The position numbers and the translations under genes were made by a program. 64,000 bases of DNA. Origin: Mytilus edulis (taxonomy: Eukaryota > Mollusca > Bivalvia > Mytilida > Mytilidae). The stretch covers positions 90,894,592 to 90,958,591 of the forward strand of contig NC_092347.1 in assembly GCF_963676685.1 (NCBI RefSeq). The letters run 5' to 3'. Positions within the stretch are counted from its first letter, which is position 1, and each line of letters opens with the position of its first letter. Below are positions 1-12,300 of this stretch, one piece after another. The notes under the pieces were generated by a model. It saw only the letters and a program-made list of their open reading frames with translations. It did not search any database and was not told the origin of the DNA.

Positions 1-104
1 ATATTGTCTTTCTTTACGTTTCTATCATTTTTCTTCCATATTGACAAAAAGGTAAAAACCTTCTACTGCTACCCTTAGTTTAAGTATACACATTACTATT
101 TATG

Positions 105-225
105 ATCTGGGAGGAAACCACGTCAATGGTTTGTAACAGAAAATTTATAAAAATGACAACATTATTAATAGTCGTGTCAACACCGTTGACTACTGGGCTG
201 GTGATACCCTCGGGGACGAAACAAA
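105..225. repeat. Partial copy of the hammerhead-associated dispersed repeat
   Basis: This stretch resembles the middle of the repeats at 18241-18545 and 46160-46480. Shared parts are the segment reading ...actgggctggtgat... followed by ccctcggggacgaaac, preceded by an AT-rich segment with acattattaatag. The end that carries the hammerhead-like motif in the 18-kb copy is absent here. It is a truncated dispersed repeat and no coding function is seen. Confidence 0.55.
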
Positions 226-339
226 AAGATGCCTTGTGATACCATAAACAGGTTGAAATTAACATATTGAACTTAATAAACAATTTACAACAAAAGGATA
301 TGTGCAACAGTCTTATCTAGAAATGTTTTATACAAAAAT

Positions 340-395
340 TGTGACTTGGATGGAGAGTTGTCTCATTGGCACTTATACCACATCTTCCTAGATCG
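340..395 (+). repeat. Short repeat tail ending in ...ccacatcttc
   Basis: The segment matches the terminal motif gttgtctcattgg...accacatcttc, which also ends the repeats near 36300, 38260 and 40700 and, reversed, 27720 and 47700. It is probably the 3' end of a 5'-truncated retroelement copy. Confidence 0.5.
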
Positions 396-3357
396 AACTA
401 TATCTTTGTTAAAATGAAATGGTAGGCACATATTTTTTGGAGTAAAACTAAAAGAAGTTTAAGTTCCAATGAAAATATGCAAAACATATCTTTTAAATAT
501 AAATACTGATGTAAGACAGATTAATGTCTTATAATTATCTGAAAGATGTCATTCTGTAAAACTATGATATTTTGTTATTGTCGAATCCGAAAGCTAAGTA
601 ATTGGTCCTTTCATACCTACCAGTCAAGTCAATCGATTTTGAACTGAGATGGTCATGCCTCTTCAAAGACTGAACAAGAGATAACTCAAGTAAGGCTTTG
701 TCAGATTTATTTAATTTGTTTGATTCGGTACTGTTCGAAGTCAACGCTTGCAGTCAATATATAACTGTTCAGTCTATTTTCAGACTGTTGAGTCTTTGAT
801 ATTAACCTGCAAAAAATGACGAAGTACTGAATTTTATGAACTGCTACTTATCAGTACAGGATTGATTGCAAGCAAACTGCCTTCACAACATCGAAATATA
901 TATTTTAACAAATATTTAAAAAATGACTTAAAATCATAACAAGTTGTAACGATTTGAGATTCAGACTACTGAGCGTAATTGAATTGTAGTCTGATACGGT
1001 CATTTTCATTTTAAAAGTACCTTAGAAATCTAAATCTTACTAGGTACAATGTAGTTTCTTATTGTAATTATTCGGAAGTTGGTTTGCAATATCATAAATA
1101 AGGATATACGACAGCTGTTGTTTTTCCTTAAAATTACGAGCAAAGTTAATTTATTCAATCCTTTCGAATGATGTTTGTTTTATTATAATCAAGACAAGAT
1201 AAAAAAGTGTCATTTAAATGTCAACTTTATGACGAAATTGGTATATATGGCCAGCAATAACCATCTGACATCTAATTGTGGATTGTAAATAAGACTTTAT
1301 AAAACAATCATACAAATGAATATCGAAAAACTTTTGTTCTATATATTAATATACTTGTGGATTTTTCGAAATATTTGGGCGCGAGGTTTGATAATAATTG
1401 TCATGAAAGGTTTTGACATAAGTTGTTATTTATATCTGTTGTTAAGTTCATGTGCCTCAAGTTCGTTTATTGTTTCTTCACATTTCTTCACATTTCTTCA
1501 CAATCATATCTTCAGGGAACAATTCCGTCAGGACCTTGTAACCACTAGTATTTTTAAGATAAAAAGTATATATAAAATCCAGAGTATTCCATTTTATAAA
1601 TTTAGTTTTGACTGACCAGTACTGTCCATTCCAACAAACAATTTAAGTTTTAACTGACCATAACATCTGATATTCAAATATTCTCTAGAAATAGCAAAAA
1701 TGTTTGACAACAGGGATTACGTAAAAAGTGTCCGTTCGGAGAAGGGACGATAAATTTGATGCCCCGTTGTGACAATTTTAATCGCTATCCTGGTATACCC
1801 ATCTTGCAGTAACAACAATATTGTGTTAGTTAGTTATTGGTTTACAAGCTACATCTCATAATATATTTGCCACTGGACATATGCGAAGTTAAAGGTTCAG
1901 TATCCGAAAACACGACCAAGCGATCACCCAAATTTCAAAATGACATTTTATCACGCATGGTGAAAAGCACGTACACAAATAATGATGATCAATACCCTAA
2001 TCATTTATTCAACACGTGAACTTAAAGAAGTCGTTTATTTTTGTTGGTTTTTCTAAATCTGGAATATTAGATTGATGTGTGTACTTTGAGGCTCTATAAA
2101 CAAATTATCGGTGTCTGAAAATTTCACCGAGGTACGAATGCTTTAAGATTGCACATACATATTTTACATCGACGAATAATAAGTGCAAATCTTTGGTTAT
2201 TCCATCTGATCTTCAAACATTTGAAATGACATTTGGTAACATGCTCACATGCAACTTTTGAACGTTGAAATATCTTATCAGTATATTTTTTAGACAAATT
2301 AAATTTAATATTCCATTCGGTTTGATAGACTTTCCAAATTTGATAATGTGAATAACACAATACTTGCAAAACCGAACTTTTTAAAATCAAAACTTAAATC
2401 AAGTTTCATCATGGTATCATCAATTTTGTTGATGGTGCTACCGTGAGTCAAAACATACCTAATTTTCTTATTCGTTTATTGGAAACAGCTTGCCTAGACG
2501 AGTGTAGCAAAGTTTCATTATCTAATAATCACTTTGCCAGCACACTAAGACTCCTGCAGCAAACATGTCTTACAAACATATATACATTGTAAAATAATGG
2601 AATAGAATCTTTCATATCACAATCAATATTTACATAATGTTCTTTTTTAAATCTGCAGAAAAAAATATTGCGTTTACAATAATTAGATAACAAATAAAAT
2701 TATGCAACATATTCACAGGGGGAGGGGAAAACTTTTCTGCAATAAGACTGAACTTCGAATGGTCAAGCTATGCAATGTAAACTTTTACCGTGAATGACCA
2801 GTCGGTGCTATCATGTAAAGAACTTTAAACTATTAACTTTGTTAAGGTGACTAATTGTTTTGCTAAAATAATTTAAATATTATTGTGAACACATTACCCC
2901 AATACAACAACAAACCCATGTGCTATCGATGGTTAATAAATACATTTTTGTACATCCTTTGTTGCATAATTATTAATAGAATAGGCTAAGACTGAGGCTC
3001 AAGTAGGCCATTTAGCTCATAACGTACTCAAGTACATGTCAAAATGATTTGGATGCACATTCCTGATATAGGTAAATTGAGAAAAGTGCTACTATACACA
3101 AAATTAGTTTCATTTTTTTAATGGTGTGAGTATGTGCATGTTTTTTTATACCCAAATTCATGGTTCACAAAATGTGAAACTGTAACAAATACCCCTGGAT
3201 GTTTTTTTTATAATTATTTTATATTTGCGTCATTATTTTCTGTTTAGAAACACACATCTCTTTTATTAGATGATTAACCACAGCTTTCTACATTTGTTTT
3301 ATCTTAACAATGAATTAAAGTAACAAAAGGCAATCAAACATCATAAACCAGAGAATC
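396..3357. other. AT-rich non-coding sequence
   Basis: No supported gene is visible. Short open frames on both strands (for example 1316-1615 plus and 2124-2390 minus) have no recognisable motif, signal peptide with a following domain, or splice context, and fit chance in AT-rich DNA. Confidence 0.5.
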
Positions 3358-3481
3358 AAACATACCATCACGTCAAATGACAAGACGAGAATCAACAGTC
3401 GACTAACCCCTTCAGAATAAAACATACCATCACGTCAAATGACAAGACGAGAAACAACAGTCGACTCACTCCTTCAGAATA
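3358..3481. repeat. 62-bp tandem duplication
   Basis: Two adjacent copies of a 62-bp unit beginning aaacataccatcacgtcaaa start at 3358 and 3420. They differ at only a few bases (agaatcaac versus agaaacaac; taacccc versus tcactcc), so the duplication looks recent. Confidence 0.8.
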
Positions 3482-3784
3482 AAATAAACATCGGAAGTGA
3501 TCTAATATGCTGCAGAAGAGTAGGGTCCTGCTTGCTTCAGTGTCATCCGGCATGCAACTCAGAAAAATCCAATGTGTCATATCCTGTGATAAAGCATCAT
3601 GCAATAGTTGATTTGTTAATATATCTTAATAAAGGCAAAGACATCGATATCAACAAACTCTTAGGAATGAATACATTTTGCAATACCTGAGACTGAGAAA
3701 ATTAAACCAGGTGCTGAATTCCGTTCCCTTTTTACAAATGTGGCCTACCATATTAGACTATTTACTGGGTTTTTAATAACATGA

Positions 3785-3965
3785 ACAACACTATCTGTCT
3801 ACCCATCCAGAGCACCTGAGATCACCCACATTTTTATTGGGTTCGTGTTTCCTAGTCTTTAGTTTTCTTTGTTTAGTCTTATGTTCTATTATTTTATGTT
3901 TATCTTTTTCTTTTTTTAGCCATGTCGTTGTTAGTATTTTTTTTCTAAAATAATAAACGACATGA
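3785..3965 (-). repeat. Dispersed repeat family A (reverse copy)
   Basis: The reverse complement contains the family A block also seen at 24110-24545 and 63020-63445: the ccatggctaaaaa-like segment, then an A-rich stretch with gacaaac-type motifs, then the acctgagatc segment. It is truncated relative to those copies. Open frames across it come from the repeat. Confidence 0.6.
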
Positions 3966-4200
3966 ATGCGAAGATAGTAGTAGAACAATTAGTAAGTGGA
4001 AATCATTGAAAAAACAATTAATAAAGAGAGAATTGCTAAATATAAAGGTCCAGAAAGCATAATTCAGAAAAAAGGGGATTGAGCCACAAATAAATATCAC
4101 AAATCTTTTGGATGGACTCAGATGATCTAGTGGAGTTTGTTCCCTTTGAAATTTATTTAGGTCAGCCTTCGGAATATACAAATGTGAAATTATAGTGACA

Positions 4201-5086
4201 TTAAACTAGAACGTTTTGTATCCCAATTTGACCAGAACGGTACTAGTTGAATATGGCGTCTGCATCTGTAGACAATGTTCTATAATTACTCACGAGACCG
4301 AAATTTATCATGATATATTATGTCAACAGGTTACAACATTGCTGTTACAATTTAGGCAACAGTTAGCGTACTTTATCATGTTGTAGAGCAACTGTCAAAC
4401 TTATCAAATAACGACAATGCATGTTTGTATTCCATTTGTCACCAGCTCATTGTAACGGAAAATTTCATGATAATCGCATTAATGCCGAAATGATCTAGGA
4501 AACGAGAACGGGACTCTGTCTACTGTAAATTCAACACATGTAATGTCTCCCATAACATTTTCATCAAGATGATTTCACTTAATCATAACTAACATTTAAT
4601 TCATTAAGTGATTAACTTATATGCACGAGGAATCTTTATTAAGGAAAATGTGATAGGAATACCATAACAATTTCAAGATGCGTTCTCCCTTATAGGTATA
4701 TTTAGTATTTATTGTATGCAGCTTAATATATGTTTCGTGAAAATAGGGAACATTTTACTGTTACATACATGATATATATAGGACCTGTAGTAAACAATGG
4801 ACGTCGATCAATTCCATATTTGGCATATCATAAGAAGAATTCACTATATCAGAGCTACTGACTGATTAGGTTCATTTAAACGTTTTGATTGTTTTAAAAT
4901 GAAAACAACACTTTGTTAATGTCATGCGTCCGTAACTGTTTACTTGAATTACACACAGCAGGAACGTCCAAAGCCTAATTATATTTATCAAAGTTGTACA
5001 TATATCGATGCTAGTTTGTTTTGCTTGGTAAGGAACATGTGTTTATGCTATTTATAGAAAGGTCTGTTTGATTAGATGTATAAAGT
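4201..5086. other. AT-rich sequence without a recognised feature
   Basis: No gene, repeat array or transposon coding signature is apparent up to the gag-like part of the DIRS-type element. Confidence 0.45.
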
Positions 5087-5341
5087 ATGCGGGAAGAATT
5101 TCATGCACGGGTGGTTCGATTGCAGTTAAAGTCATTCGAGTCATTGCAGTCAAGTGCTCTAGATGCTTTTTTCGAATTCTTACAATTTAATACATTCAAC
5201 TTAGTATGGGAAATTCTGAAAATGAAGAGACTATTCCTAATACTCGTAGAGAATACCAATGCAAGTGTTAGCATTGTTACTGACAGCAGTAGTTTTTGTG
5301 TCTACTAGAAAAACAACACGGGACCTAAATCCACAGACATC

Positions 5342-5383
5342 TGCTTTGGTTGCCAGACGATGGGTCACTGGAGACGAAACTGT
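5342..5383 (+). pseudogene. Gag-type CCHC zinc knuckle of the DIRS-like element
   Basis: The frame starting at 5342 encodes C-X2-C-X4-H-X4-C (CFGCQTMGHWRRNC), a nucleic-acid-binding knuckle typical of retroelement Gag proteins. A stop lies close upstream in this frame (near 5307) and the frame ends shortly after the knuckle, so only a fragment remains. Confidence 0.7.
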
Positions 5384-6174
5384 TCAAAGTTTTACAACCC
5401 AACAAGTTGCAGACGAAGATATGAATGATAAGTATTATTTTGATTTTGTTGCCAGTGATAAACGTCATTTAAAAGAGCAGTTAAATACTTTACAACTGGA
5501 TTCATATGAATATGAGCAATCAATTAGTGTACTACAATCTGTTAAATATTTCGATTATTGAAAAATGATAGAAGCAAATTCATATGTGTTAGACATTACT
5601 TTAAACGGATATGCTATTCCTTTTAGTAAAAACAATAAATCTGCTGTTGATAATGCAAAAATCATTATTATATCACGAGCTATTGCTGGTCTTTTGGTTA
5701 ATATGCCTGTATTGAAGAAGTTAAAACCAGACCTTATGTTATAAATCCGTTAACAATTTCGATATAAGCTTTCCCTTTTATTAGTGCATGCTTTTAGCCG
5801 GGGTCACCGGCTGAGTAATTTCTATGTCGCCTGTCAAAGGTAATGTAACCAGATTGAAAACTAGAAATTTGTAAATAGATTGATTGAGTCACGTGTTTCA
5901 TGTGACTATAGTTTTATCTTGACTGAGGGTACAAGAAGTCATATGTGAGTTACAGTTTTGGAAACATAAAATTTTACTTTAAATTCGAAATGTTTTTCAG
6001 AGTATACAATACAATATTTTATTTTAACACTAAAGGGTCCAATAAGAGCATAACATTATATCGTTATGACATAAACATTACAGAGTGATTAAAGAAATAT
6101 AAAATAATAGTTCAAATGCATGAGGAAAGGGTCAGTGGTCAAGGGGAGATCATTTTTCTAGTATAAGGTTCCAA

Positions 6175-6800
6175 CTAGAATTGTGTATTCGGATGCTAGC
6201 AGTTTTGCTTATGAAGCTTATTTATGTCTATTAGAGAATCAGATTTTTTTTCATAAAATGTGGACTGGTTAAGGGACAAGATTAAGTTTGATTTGGAGAG
6301 AAAATAAGGCTATATAATTATGTATAGATACTATTCAAGGTCGGTTATCCATGCGGGAATGTCTTGAAGTGGTTTACGGACAGTAAGAACTGTGTGAGTA
6401 TAGTGGAGTCAGATAGTGGTAAAAACGCAACTACATAGTTGGTGATGTCAATATTTTCTAGATGTGTAAAGAATTCTATTAATTTAGATATTGAATGAAT
6501 ACGTAGAGATAAAAGTGTTAAAGCAGATGCTATTAGCAAGGTTTTTTGATTTTGACGATTGGGGCGTCAGTGTTGAGTTTTCTTTTTGAATTTATAGATT
6601 AGATGTATGTACCTCATTTAGTTGATAGATGTGCTGACAGTGATAACAAGAAAATTGAATTATTTTATTCTGGATGCTATACACCAGGTTCATCAGGTGA
6701 GATTGCGTTTTGCTTTGACTGGAAGAATGACACACTTGGTTGTCCCCCTATACATTTAGTATGTATAGTTATTAAACATTATATTGCGCCATTTTTGGCC
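6175..6800 (+). pseudogene. RNase H region of the DIRS-like element, frameshifted
   Basis: Conserved RNase H boxes can be read in different frames: VYSDASSFAYEAYL with the first acidic residue codon at 6192, FHKMW and a WRE segment near 6245-6300, WFTDSKN with its Asp codon at 6379, then DKSVKADAISK near 6505-6540. A C-terminal segment at 6603-6790 reads LVDRCADSDNKKIE...YTPGSSG. The frame changes between boxes and stops are present, so no protein can be made. The order of boxes is that of DIRS-like RT-RNase H polyproteins. Confidence 0.65.
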
Positions 6801-6804
6801 TTGT
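6800..6804. repeat. BEL/Pao target-site duplication, left copy (CTTGT)
   Basis: CTTGT directly precedes the left LTR and the same five bases follow the right LTR at 13461-13465. Five bases is the usual duplication length for BEL/Pao integrases. Confidence 0.85.
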
Positions 6805-7265
6805 TGTTGCGAATAGTACGCAATTATAAGACATTGGACTTTTATTTGACATTGTTTATATAAAATTACATTGTTATTTTAATTATAGTACATAAATCAT
6901 ACTAGAATATTCTAGATGGATAGTGAAAGTACTTGTGTATATTTATGTTCAAGAAAGTGTTGGCAAATTCCGGAATTTACCCTGTTACTAAAAATAGATT
7001 ATTTCCCATTTCTCTAGTTAATTATAGTTTGTTCTAGATTTAGAATGTTCTTATGATTTTAGTATATAAGTTAAGGGTTTTTTATGGATAATTATCATTG
7101 TAAAAATAGTAGTAACAGAAGTATAGAAGTATTATCAGTTGAATTAGAAAGAAAAAGACGGATTATTCCAATGTGGTACAATTTGTATTTATAAACTGTA
7201 CATACTGTAAATAACTGTTGGATTAAAGATATAAAAGGATTCCGTGTTAGTCTGATTTCGCCACA
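6805..7265 (+). repeat. Left LTR of the BEL/Pao element
   Basis: The 461-bp repeat begins TGTTGCGAATAG and ends TTTCGCCACA. A TATATAAA box lies near 6858. Close to the 3' end are ATTAAA (from 7222), a possible polyadenylation signal, and TATAAAAGG (7230-7238). Against the right LTR I see only a 9-bp insertion (near 7177-7187) and a 7-bp deletion (near 7220), with no base substitutions by eye. Confidence 0.92.
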
Positions 7266-7270
7266 TTGTA

Positions 7271-7288
7271 TGGTGCCGGAACCCGGGA
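7271..7288 (+). other. Primer-binding site, best match tRNA-Phe
   Basis: TGGTGCCGGAACCCGGGA lies five bases after the LTR. It is complementary to the 3' end of a typical metazoan tRNA-Phe (including CCA) at 17 of 18 positions; the odd position would form a G-U pair. The tRNA sequence is from general knowledge and the species' own tRNA was not checked. Confidence 0.7.
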
Positions 7289-7342
7289 GTTACAGAAAAA
7301 GAAATTTATAAAGAACACGGAAAAGAAGTAACCACAGAAAAG

Positions 7343-8152
7343 ATGGCAGTCTCATATTTGAAAGGACTCTGTACAAGGTACAATAATTTGTTAGCTAAAG
7401 AATTAGATAAAAGTGGAGATATAATAGCACAAGGGATTCAAGATGAAAGTGTGACAACACAATTAAGGCAAGTTTTATCAGCAGAGAGACGATTAAAGGA
7501 TTTTGCAGCAAAACTTGAAGATAGTATGAAAGAAATTTCACTTATATTAGAGGAAAAAGAAGATAAAGAAGGTGAAATTGTAAAATTTACAAAGGCAAGT
7601 GAAATATATTTTAAATTGCTTGACGGTGTAACACAGCGCTTAGACGAATTAAAAATATTCGAGGAAGAAATTCAGGATAAAATTACAGATACTAAGAAAA
7701 CAGAATCGGCCACGGACCACAAGGTGGAGCATTTATTACAATTACAGACACAAATGCAAGAACAGATATTACAGTTTCAACAGTTACAACTCCAAGAATT
7801 ACAGAGGAAAAGTCAACCTTCAACAGTAAGTGCAGTTAAACTTCCTAAATTAAACCTAGTTTCGTACAATGGAGATAAGTTAAAATGGACAGAATTTTGG
7901 GATTCATTTGAAGCAGCAGTGCACACAAATCAAAGCTTGACAAAAATAGAGAAATTAAATTACTTGAAAAGCAAACTTTTTGGAACAGCTAATTCTGCTA
8001 TATCTGGCTTAACGCTCTCCCATGAAAATTACGATGTAGCAATTTCAATACTAAAGGAAAGATTTGGGAAATGTTCAATCTGTTGTCAACAAGCACTATT
8101 CAGATCTAATAAACCTTCAGTCAGCTTCAAATCAAACTACACATTTACGTAG
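7343..8152 (+). pseudogene. BEL/Pao Gag, N-terminal part (frame 1 of a broken gag)
   Basis: This frame encodes 269 residues; about the first 242 are genuine Gag and the rest follow a frameshift. It begins with ATG shortly after the primer-binding site. An acidic, Lys/Glu-rich probably helical N-terminal region (residues ~20-120) is followed by a Gln/Leu-rich coiled-coil-like stretch (~125-160) and by a DUF1759-type core with KLPKLNL and the WTEFWDSFEAAVH motif (~168-240). Gag packages the RNA in cytoplasmic particles. Near 8066-8072 the matching protein sequence moves to the next frame, most simply explained by one extra A in a GGGAAATG run. After that the frame is out of register and ends at 8152. 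Confidence 0.85.
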
Positions 8153-8540
8153 ACTTTATGGTGATTTGGAACGACACTTACGTAGTTTGGACGCAATGCA
8201 TGAAGATGTAACCCAAGATGTATTCATCTCAATGATAACATCTAAGCTACCAAAGGAAGTCCTTATTCAACTTGAAATACAGAAAGGTAACAATGAAAGA
8301 TGGACAGTAGGGAAGTTAAGACAGTTTTTCAATAATTACATAACTGCTAGGGAAGCTGCAGAAAGTCAGTCTAAGGAAACACATACTAGTCCCAGTTCTG
8401 AAGAAAAGCAGCAGTCTAAAATCCAGTCGAACAACAGTAATTCAACCAAGAAAACACTTATCTGCAGAAGCTCTGATGACAATAAAGCCATTTGGAAAAA
8501 ACTCAGGCAGTGGAAATTCAATGGTTTGCCGATATTGTGA
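8064..8540 (+). pseudogene. BEL/Pao Gag, middle part (frame 2)
   Basis: This frame carries on the Gag core after the first frameshift: VNKHYSDLINLQ, a LRRLYGDLERHLRSL helix and ISMITSKLPKEVLIQLE, all typical of BEL/Pao Gag. It has no ATG start of its own and begins in register near 8066. A Ser/Gln/Lys-rich linker follows (8385-8450). Around 8440-8456 the conserved sequence moves again to the next frame, which reads HLSAEALM; the residues after about 8455 in this frame are meaningless. Both shifts are in the same direction (+1). Confidence 0.8.
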
Positions 8541-9348
8541 TGGACACCATTGGAGTGATGAGTGCAGAAAGTTCAGTACAATTGAAGACAGGAAGCAGAA
8601 AATCAAGGGTAGTTGTTATACATGCTTGAAACCAGGACATGTTAGTAGAGACTGTAAATTTGAAAAAGCATGCTATCATTGCAAACAGAAAAAGGGTCAC
8701 CATAGAAGTCTATGCCCAAAGAAAATTCCCTCTCAACAGAAAGAAGTTTCACATCTAGCTGATGAAATGTGTGAAATAGCTTCAAGTGAAGAGAACGTAC
8801 CAGATAACAGCTTGTTGTCCTCCGGAGATATAGTTTTGATGCAGACAGCTCAAACAACTGTGTCAAATACAGAAGTTAATGAAACAGAAGTAGTAAGACT
8901 ATTAATGGACTCCGGATCTCAGCGAACATATATAACAGAAAATTTGGCCAATAGATTAAACTTGAAGAAGAAAGCTACAGAGGAGATAACTCTTGTAACA
9001 TTTGGTGCAGATAAGCCAAAAACATTAAGAACACAAAAGGTGTCATTAAAGATCAGACTAAAAGATGGAGTTTGTATGCTCATTGATGCTAATGTTGTTC
9101 CTAAGATAACAGGATCAATACTAAGAAGACCTTTAAAAATGGATGTATGTGAAAATGTGAAATACTTATGTAACAATCTGCAACTTGCTGACACACTGCC
9201 CAGTTGCTTAGAAAGTTCAACAATAGAGATTCTTATCGGAAATGATTATTATTTGGATATCATATTGCCACAGAAAATAGAAATTCAACAAGGGCTTTAT
9301 CTACTTGGCTCTAAGCTAGGATGGATCCTTACAGGAAGGTCACAATAA
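8344..9348 (+). pseudogene. BEL/Pao nucleocapsid and aspartic protease (frame 3)
   Basis: The open frame runs from 8344; real homology starts near 8440 and the first ATG is at 8476. Counting from that ATG, three zinc knuckles follow: C18-C21-H25-C30, C47-C50-H55-C60 and C66-C69-H75-C80, which bind the RNA genome. A retropepsin-type active site DSGS with Asp145 follows (codon 8908-8910), then a C-terminal protease region ending LYLLGSKLGWILTGRSQ. A TAA at 9346-9348 stops translation, although the same frame continues open into the RT. In the family gag and pol form one continuous frame, so this stop would separate protease from RT unless read through. Confidence 0.88.
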
Positions 9349-9372
9349 AGTGATGAAGAAAGAGAGAACAAA

Positions 9373-12300
9373 ATGACCATGACAGTAAATGGCTTATTAT
9401 CTATAACAGAATGCTGTCTCCACTCTACAATTGACACATGTCTACACATCAAGCCTTCCATTGAAGATTTCTGGAAATTGGAAACTATTGGAATACTAGA
9501 TTGTCCATATACATCAGACGACGAAAATACTTTGAGTAACTTTGTGACCTCACTCAAAATGGAAAATGGAAGATATCAAGTAGCCTGGCCATGGAAAGAA
9601 AAATTACCGGAACTTCCTGAAAATAGGGAACTTGCATACGGAAGACTAAAGTCACTATTTCAGAAAATGAAGAACAATCCTGACCTATTAAACAAGTATG
9701 ATGAGATTATTCAAGACCAGTGCAAAAAGGGCATCATAGAAAAGGTGTCAAACCAATGTAATAAGGATACCGGAATCAAGCATTACATACCACATCATGC
9801 AGTAGTTGACCCAACCAAACCTACAACTAAAGTTAGGATAGTTTATGATGCGTCTGCTAAATCAAAACAAGAGAATAAAAGTTTGAATGATTGCCTGCAC
9901 AGAGGACCTGTAATGTTACAAGATTTATGTGGACTCTTGTTGCGTTTTCGAATGAACAAAATTGCAGTAGTTGCTGATATTGAAAAGGCATTTCTCCAAA
10001 TTGAACTACAAAAAAATTACAGAGATGCAACTAGATTTTTTTGGCTAAGAAACATTAATCATCCAACTGTAGAAAACAATGTACAAGTTTACAGATTTTG
10101 CAGAGTGCCATTTGGAGTTATATCAAGTCCTTTCCTACTTGCAGCAACTTTGGAATATCATCTTGACACATACAAAAATGCAACAGCAGCAAATATTAGA
10201 GAAAACATTTATGTGGATAATGTTATCACTGGAGTAGATTCGACAGAGAATGCAGTTACATTATATAAAGAGGCAAAACAAATATTCAGTGATGCATCAA
10301 TGAACTTAAGAGAATGGGCATCAAATTCACAGAAATTTTTAGAATGCATTCCCAAGGAAGATCAGGCGAATAGAGAAAAATTAAAGGTTCTTGGATTAAC
10401 TTGGACTATAAAAGATGATACATTAACGGTGAACAGTGCAAGAAATGATATCATGTTTCCAATCACCAAAAGAGAAGTATTACAGAGAGTGGCTTCTGTG
10501 TTTGATCCACTTGGATTTTTTACACCTGTGACTCTAAGAACCAAGCTTTTCCTCCAAATGTTGTGGAACAAGAAAATGGAATGGGATGAACAACTGACAG
10601 AGGAAGATATTCAGCAATGGAAAGAAATCTCTTTTGATTTAAATGAAATTCAGGAATATTATATTCCTAGAGCTATTGGGCTACCAGGTACAGTTACGTT
10701 CAGATTACTATGCTTTTGCGATGCTTCAACCAAAGCCTATGCTTCTGCTGTTTATCTACATCAACTCAGGGAAGACAACTTATGTAAAATTGATTTACTG
10801 TTTTCCAAGACACGCTTGGTACCAAATAAGAAAATAACTTTACCACGACTTGAGTTATTAGCAGTTGTCATTGGTGTCCGTTGCATTGACTTTGTTAAGA
10901 AGCAATTCAAATTTCCTATCTGTGAGACGATTTTGTGGACAGATTCTCAATGTGTTTTACACTGGATAGGATCGAAAAAACCTCTAGCAACATTTGTTGA
11001 TAATAGAATAAAGGAGATTAGGCAGCAACAAGACATTCAATTTCAGTACGTCTATACAAAGGAAAATCCAGCTGATATTGCAAGCAGAGGCACAACAGTA
11101 TCGCTGTTAAAAGAAAACAGCCAATGGTGGCATGGTCCCTCTTGGTTAACTAAACACAGAACTGAGTGGCCTAGTTGGGATCCTCACAATATAAGTGTTG
11201 ACAATCAAAATTCGATTGAATCAGAATACAAGGTATCTAAAGTATTACCTGAAGCAAAATTGCTTGCTGGAGAGGGTCCTGACGGAGAAACAAACAGTGT
11301 TGGAAATTCGAAATCTAGTGTTGGGTATCTGTTAGACATTGATTGTAGCAGATTTTCCTCATTTATCCGCTTGATCAGAGTATCAGCTTGGGTATTGAGA
11401 TTTGTTAAACGGTTAAATAAAGAGACGATATCTGGTCCTCTAACAGCTGCAGAGCTAGAACACGCAAAGTTATTGTGGATAAAATCTGTTAAAAAACAAT
11501 GTTTTGGTAAAGTGATGATAGCAATTAAAGAAAATGAAAGACACAACTTAGTAAGTCAGTTAGGGCTCATTTTAGACCAGGAAAATGTGATCAGGTGTGT
11601 TGGTAGATTAGGAGCTGCTCAACTGTCAGAAGGGGCAAAAACACCAATATTACTTCCAAAGAAAAACAAAGTTACTGAACTGTTAATTGAAAGCATGCAC
11701 AGAAAAAACTTTCATGTTGGTGTCTCACAAACTTTATCAGCGATGCGTCAAACGTACTGGATTCCACAAGGACGTTCAGAAGTAAAAAGAGTTTTGAAAA
11801 AATGTACAATCTGCAAACGGTGTGAAGGCGGACCATATAAAATGCCATTAATGCCTCCACTACCAAAGAAACGAGTAAACGAGTCAGCCCCATTTACATA
11901 TACAGGAGTAGACTATTTTGGACCAATTTTTGTGAAATCAGACACTGGAAGCAAAAAAGTATGGGTTTGCTTATATACATGTCTAGTGGTTCGAGCCATA
12001 CATATGGAATTAATGCAAGACATGTCAGCAGAGGAATTCTTACTAGGCTTTCGAAGGTTCATTGCTCGCTGGGGTAACCCAAAACAAATAATTTCAGATA
12101 ATGGATCCCAGTTCAAGTTAGCTAGCAAAACCTCAGAAGAAGCATGGAATGGTGTAACAGTCGATTCAGGTGTGCAAACATACATGGCAAATGAAGGAAT
12201 TCAGTGGCAATTCATTGTTGAGTTAGCACCTTGGATGGGTGGATTTTATGAAAGATTAATTGGTATTGTGAAACGATGTTTACGGAAAACAATTGGAAAG

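Larger units (their letters stand above)
5087..6804 (+). mobile_element. DIRS-like (tyrosine recombinase) retroelement, 5' part, decayed
   Basis: Several pieces in order point to a DIRS/Ngaro-type retroelement. A CCHC zinc knuckle (CFGCQTMGHWRRNC) is encoded at 5342-5383. A segment typical of the start of the RT domain (SYVLDI...NGYAIPF) lies near 5580-5640, followed by YVINPLTISI near 5735-5770. RNase H pieces follow: VYSDAS from 6183, a WFTDSKN box from 6370, and a VDRCADSDNKK...PG segment at 6603-6790. The pieces lie in different frames with stops between them, and most of the RT core is missing between about 5770 and 6115, where unrelated sequence sits. The element is non-functional. It is interrupted at 6804 by the BEL/Pao element and resumes at 13466. 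The tyrosine recombinase domain was not found. Confidence 0.7.

Noticed and set aside
197-225. Second possible hammerhead (ctggtgat...ccctcggggacgaaac)
   Set aside because: The GAAA box and a CTGGTGA-like box are present, but the bases between them do not form a helix starting next to both boxes, and no U-H cleavage site with pairable helix III follows.
8518-9557. Minus-strand frames across the gag-protease region
   Set aside because: Shadows of the BEL/Pao coding strand with no motif of their own.
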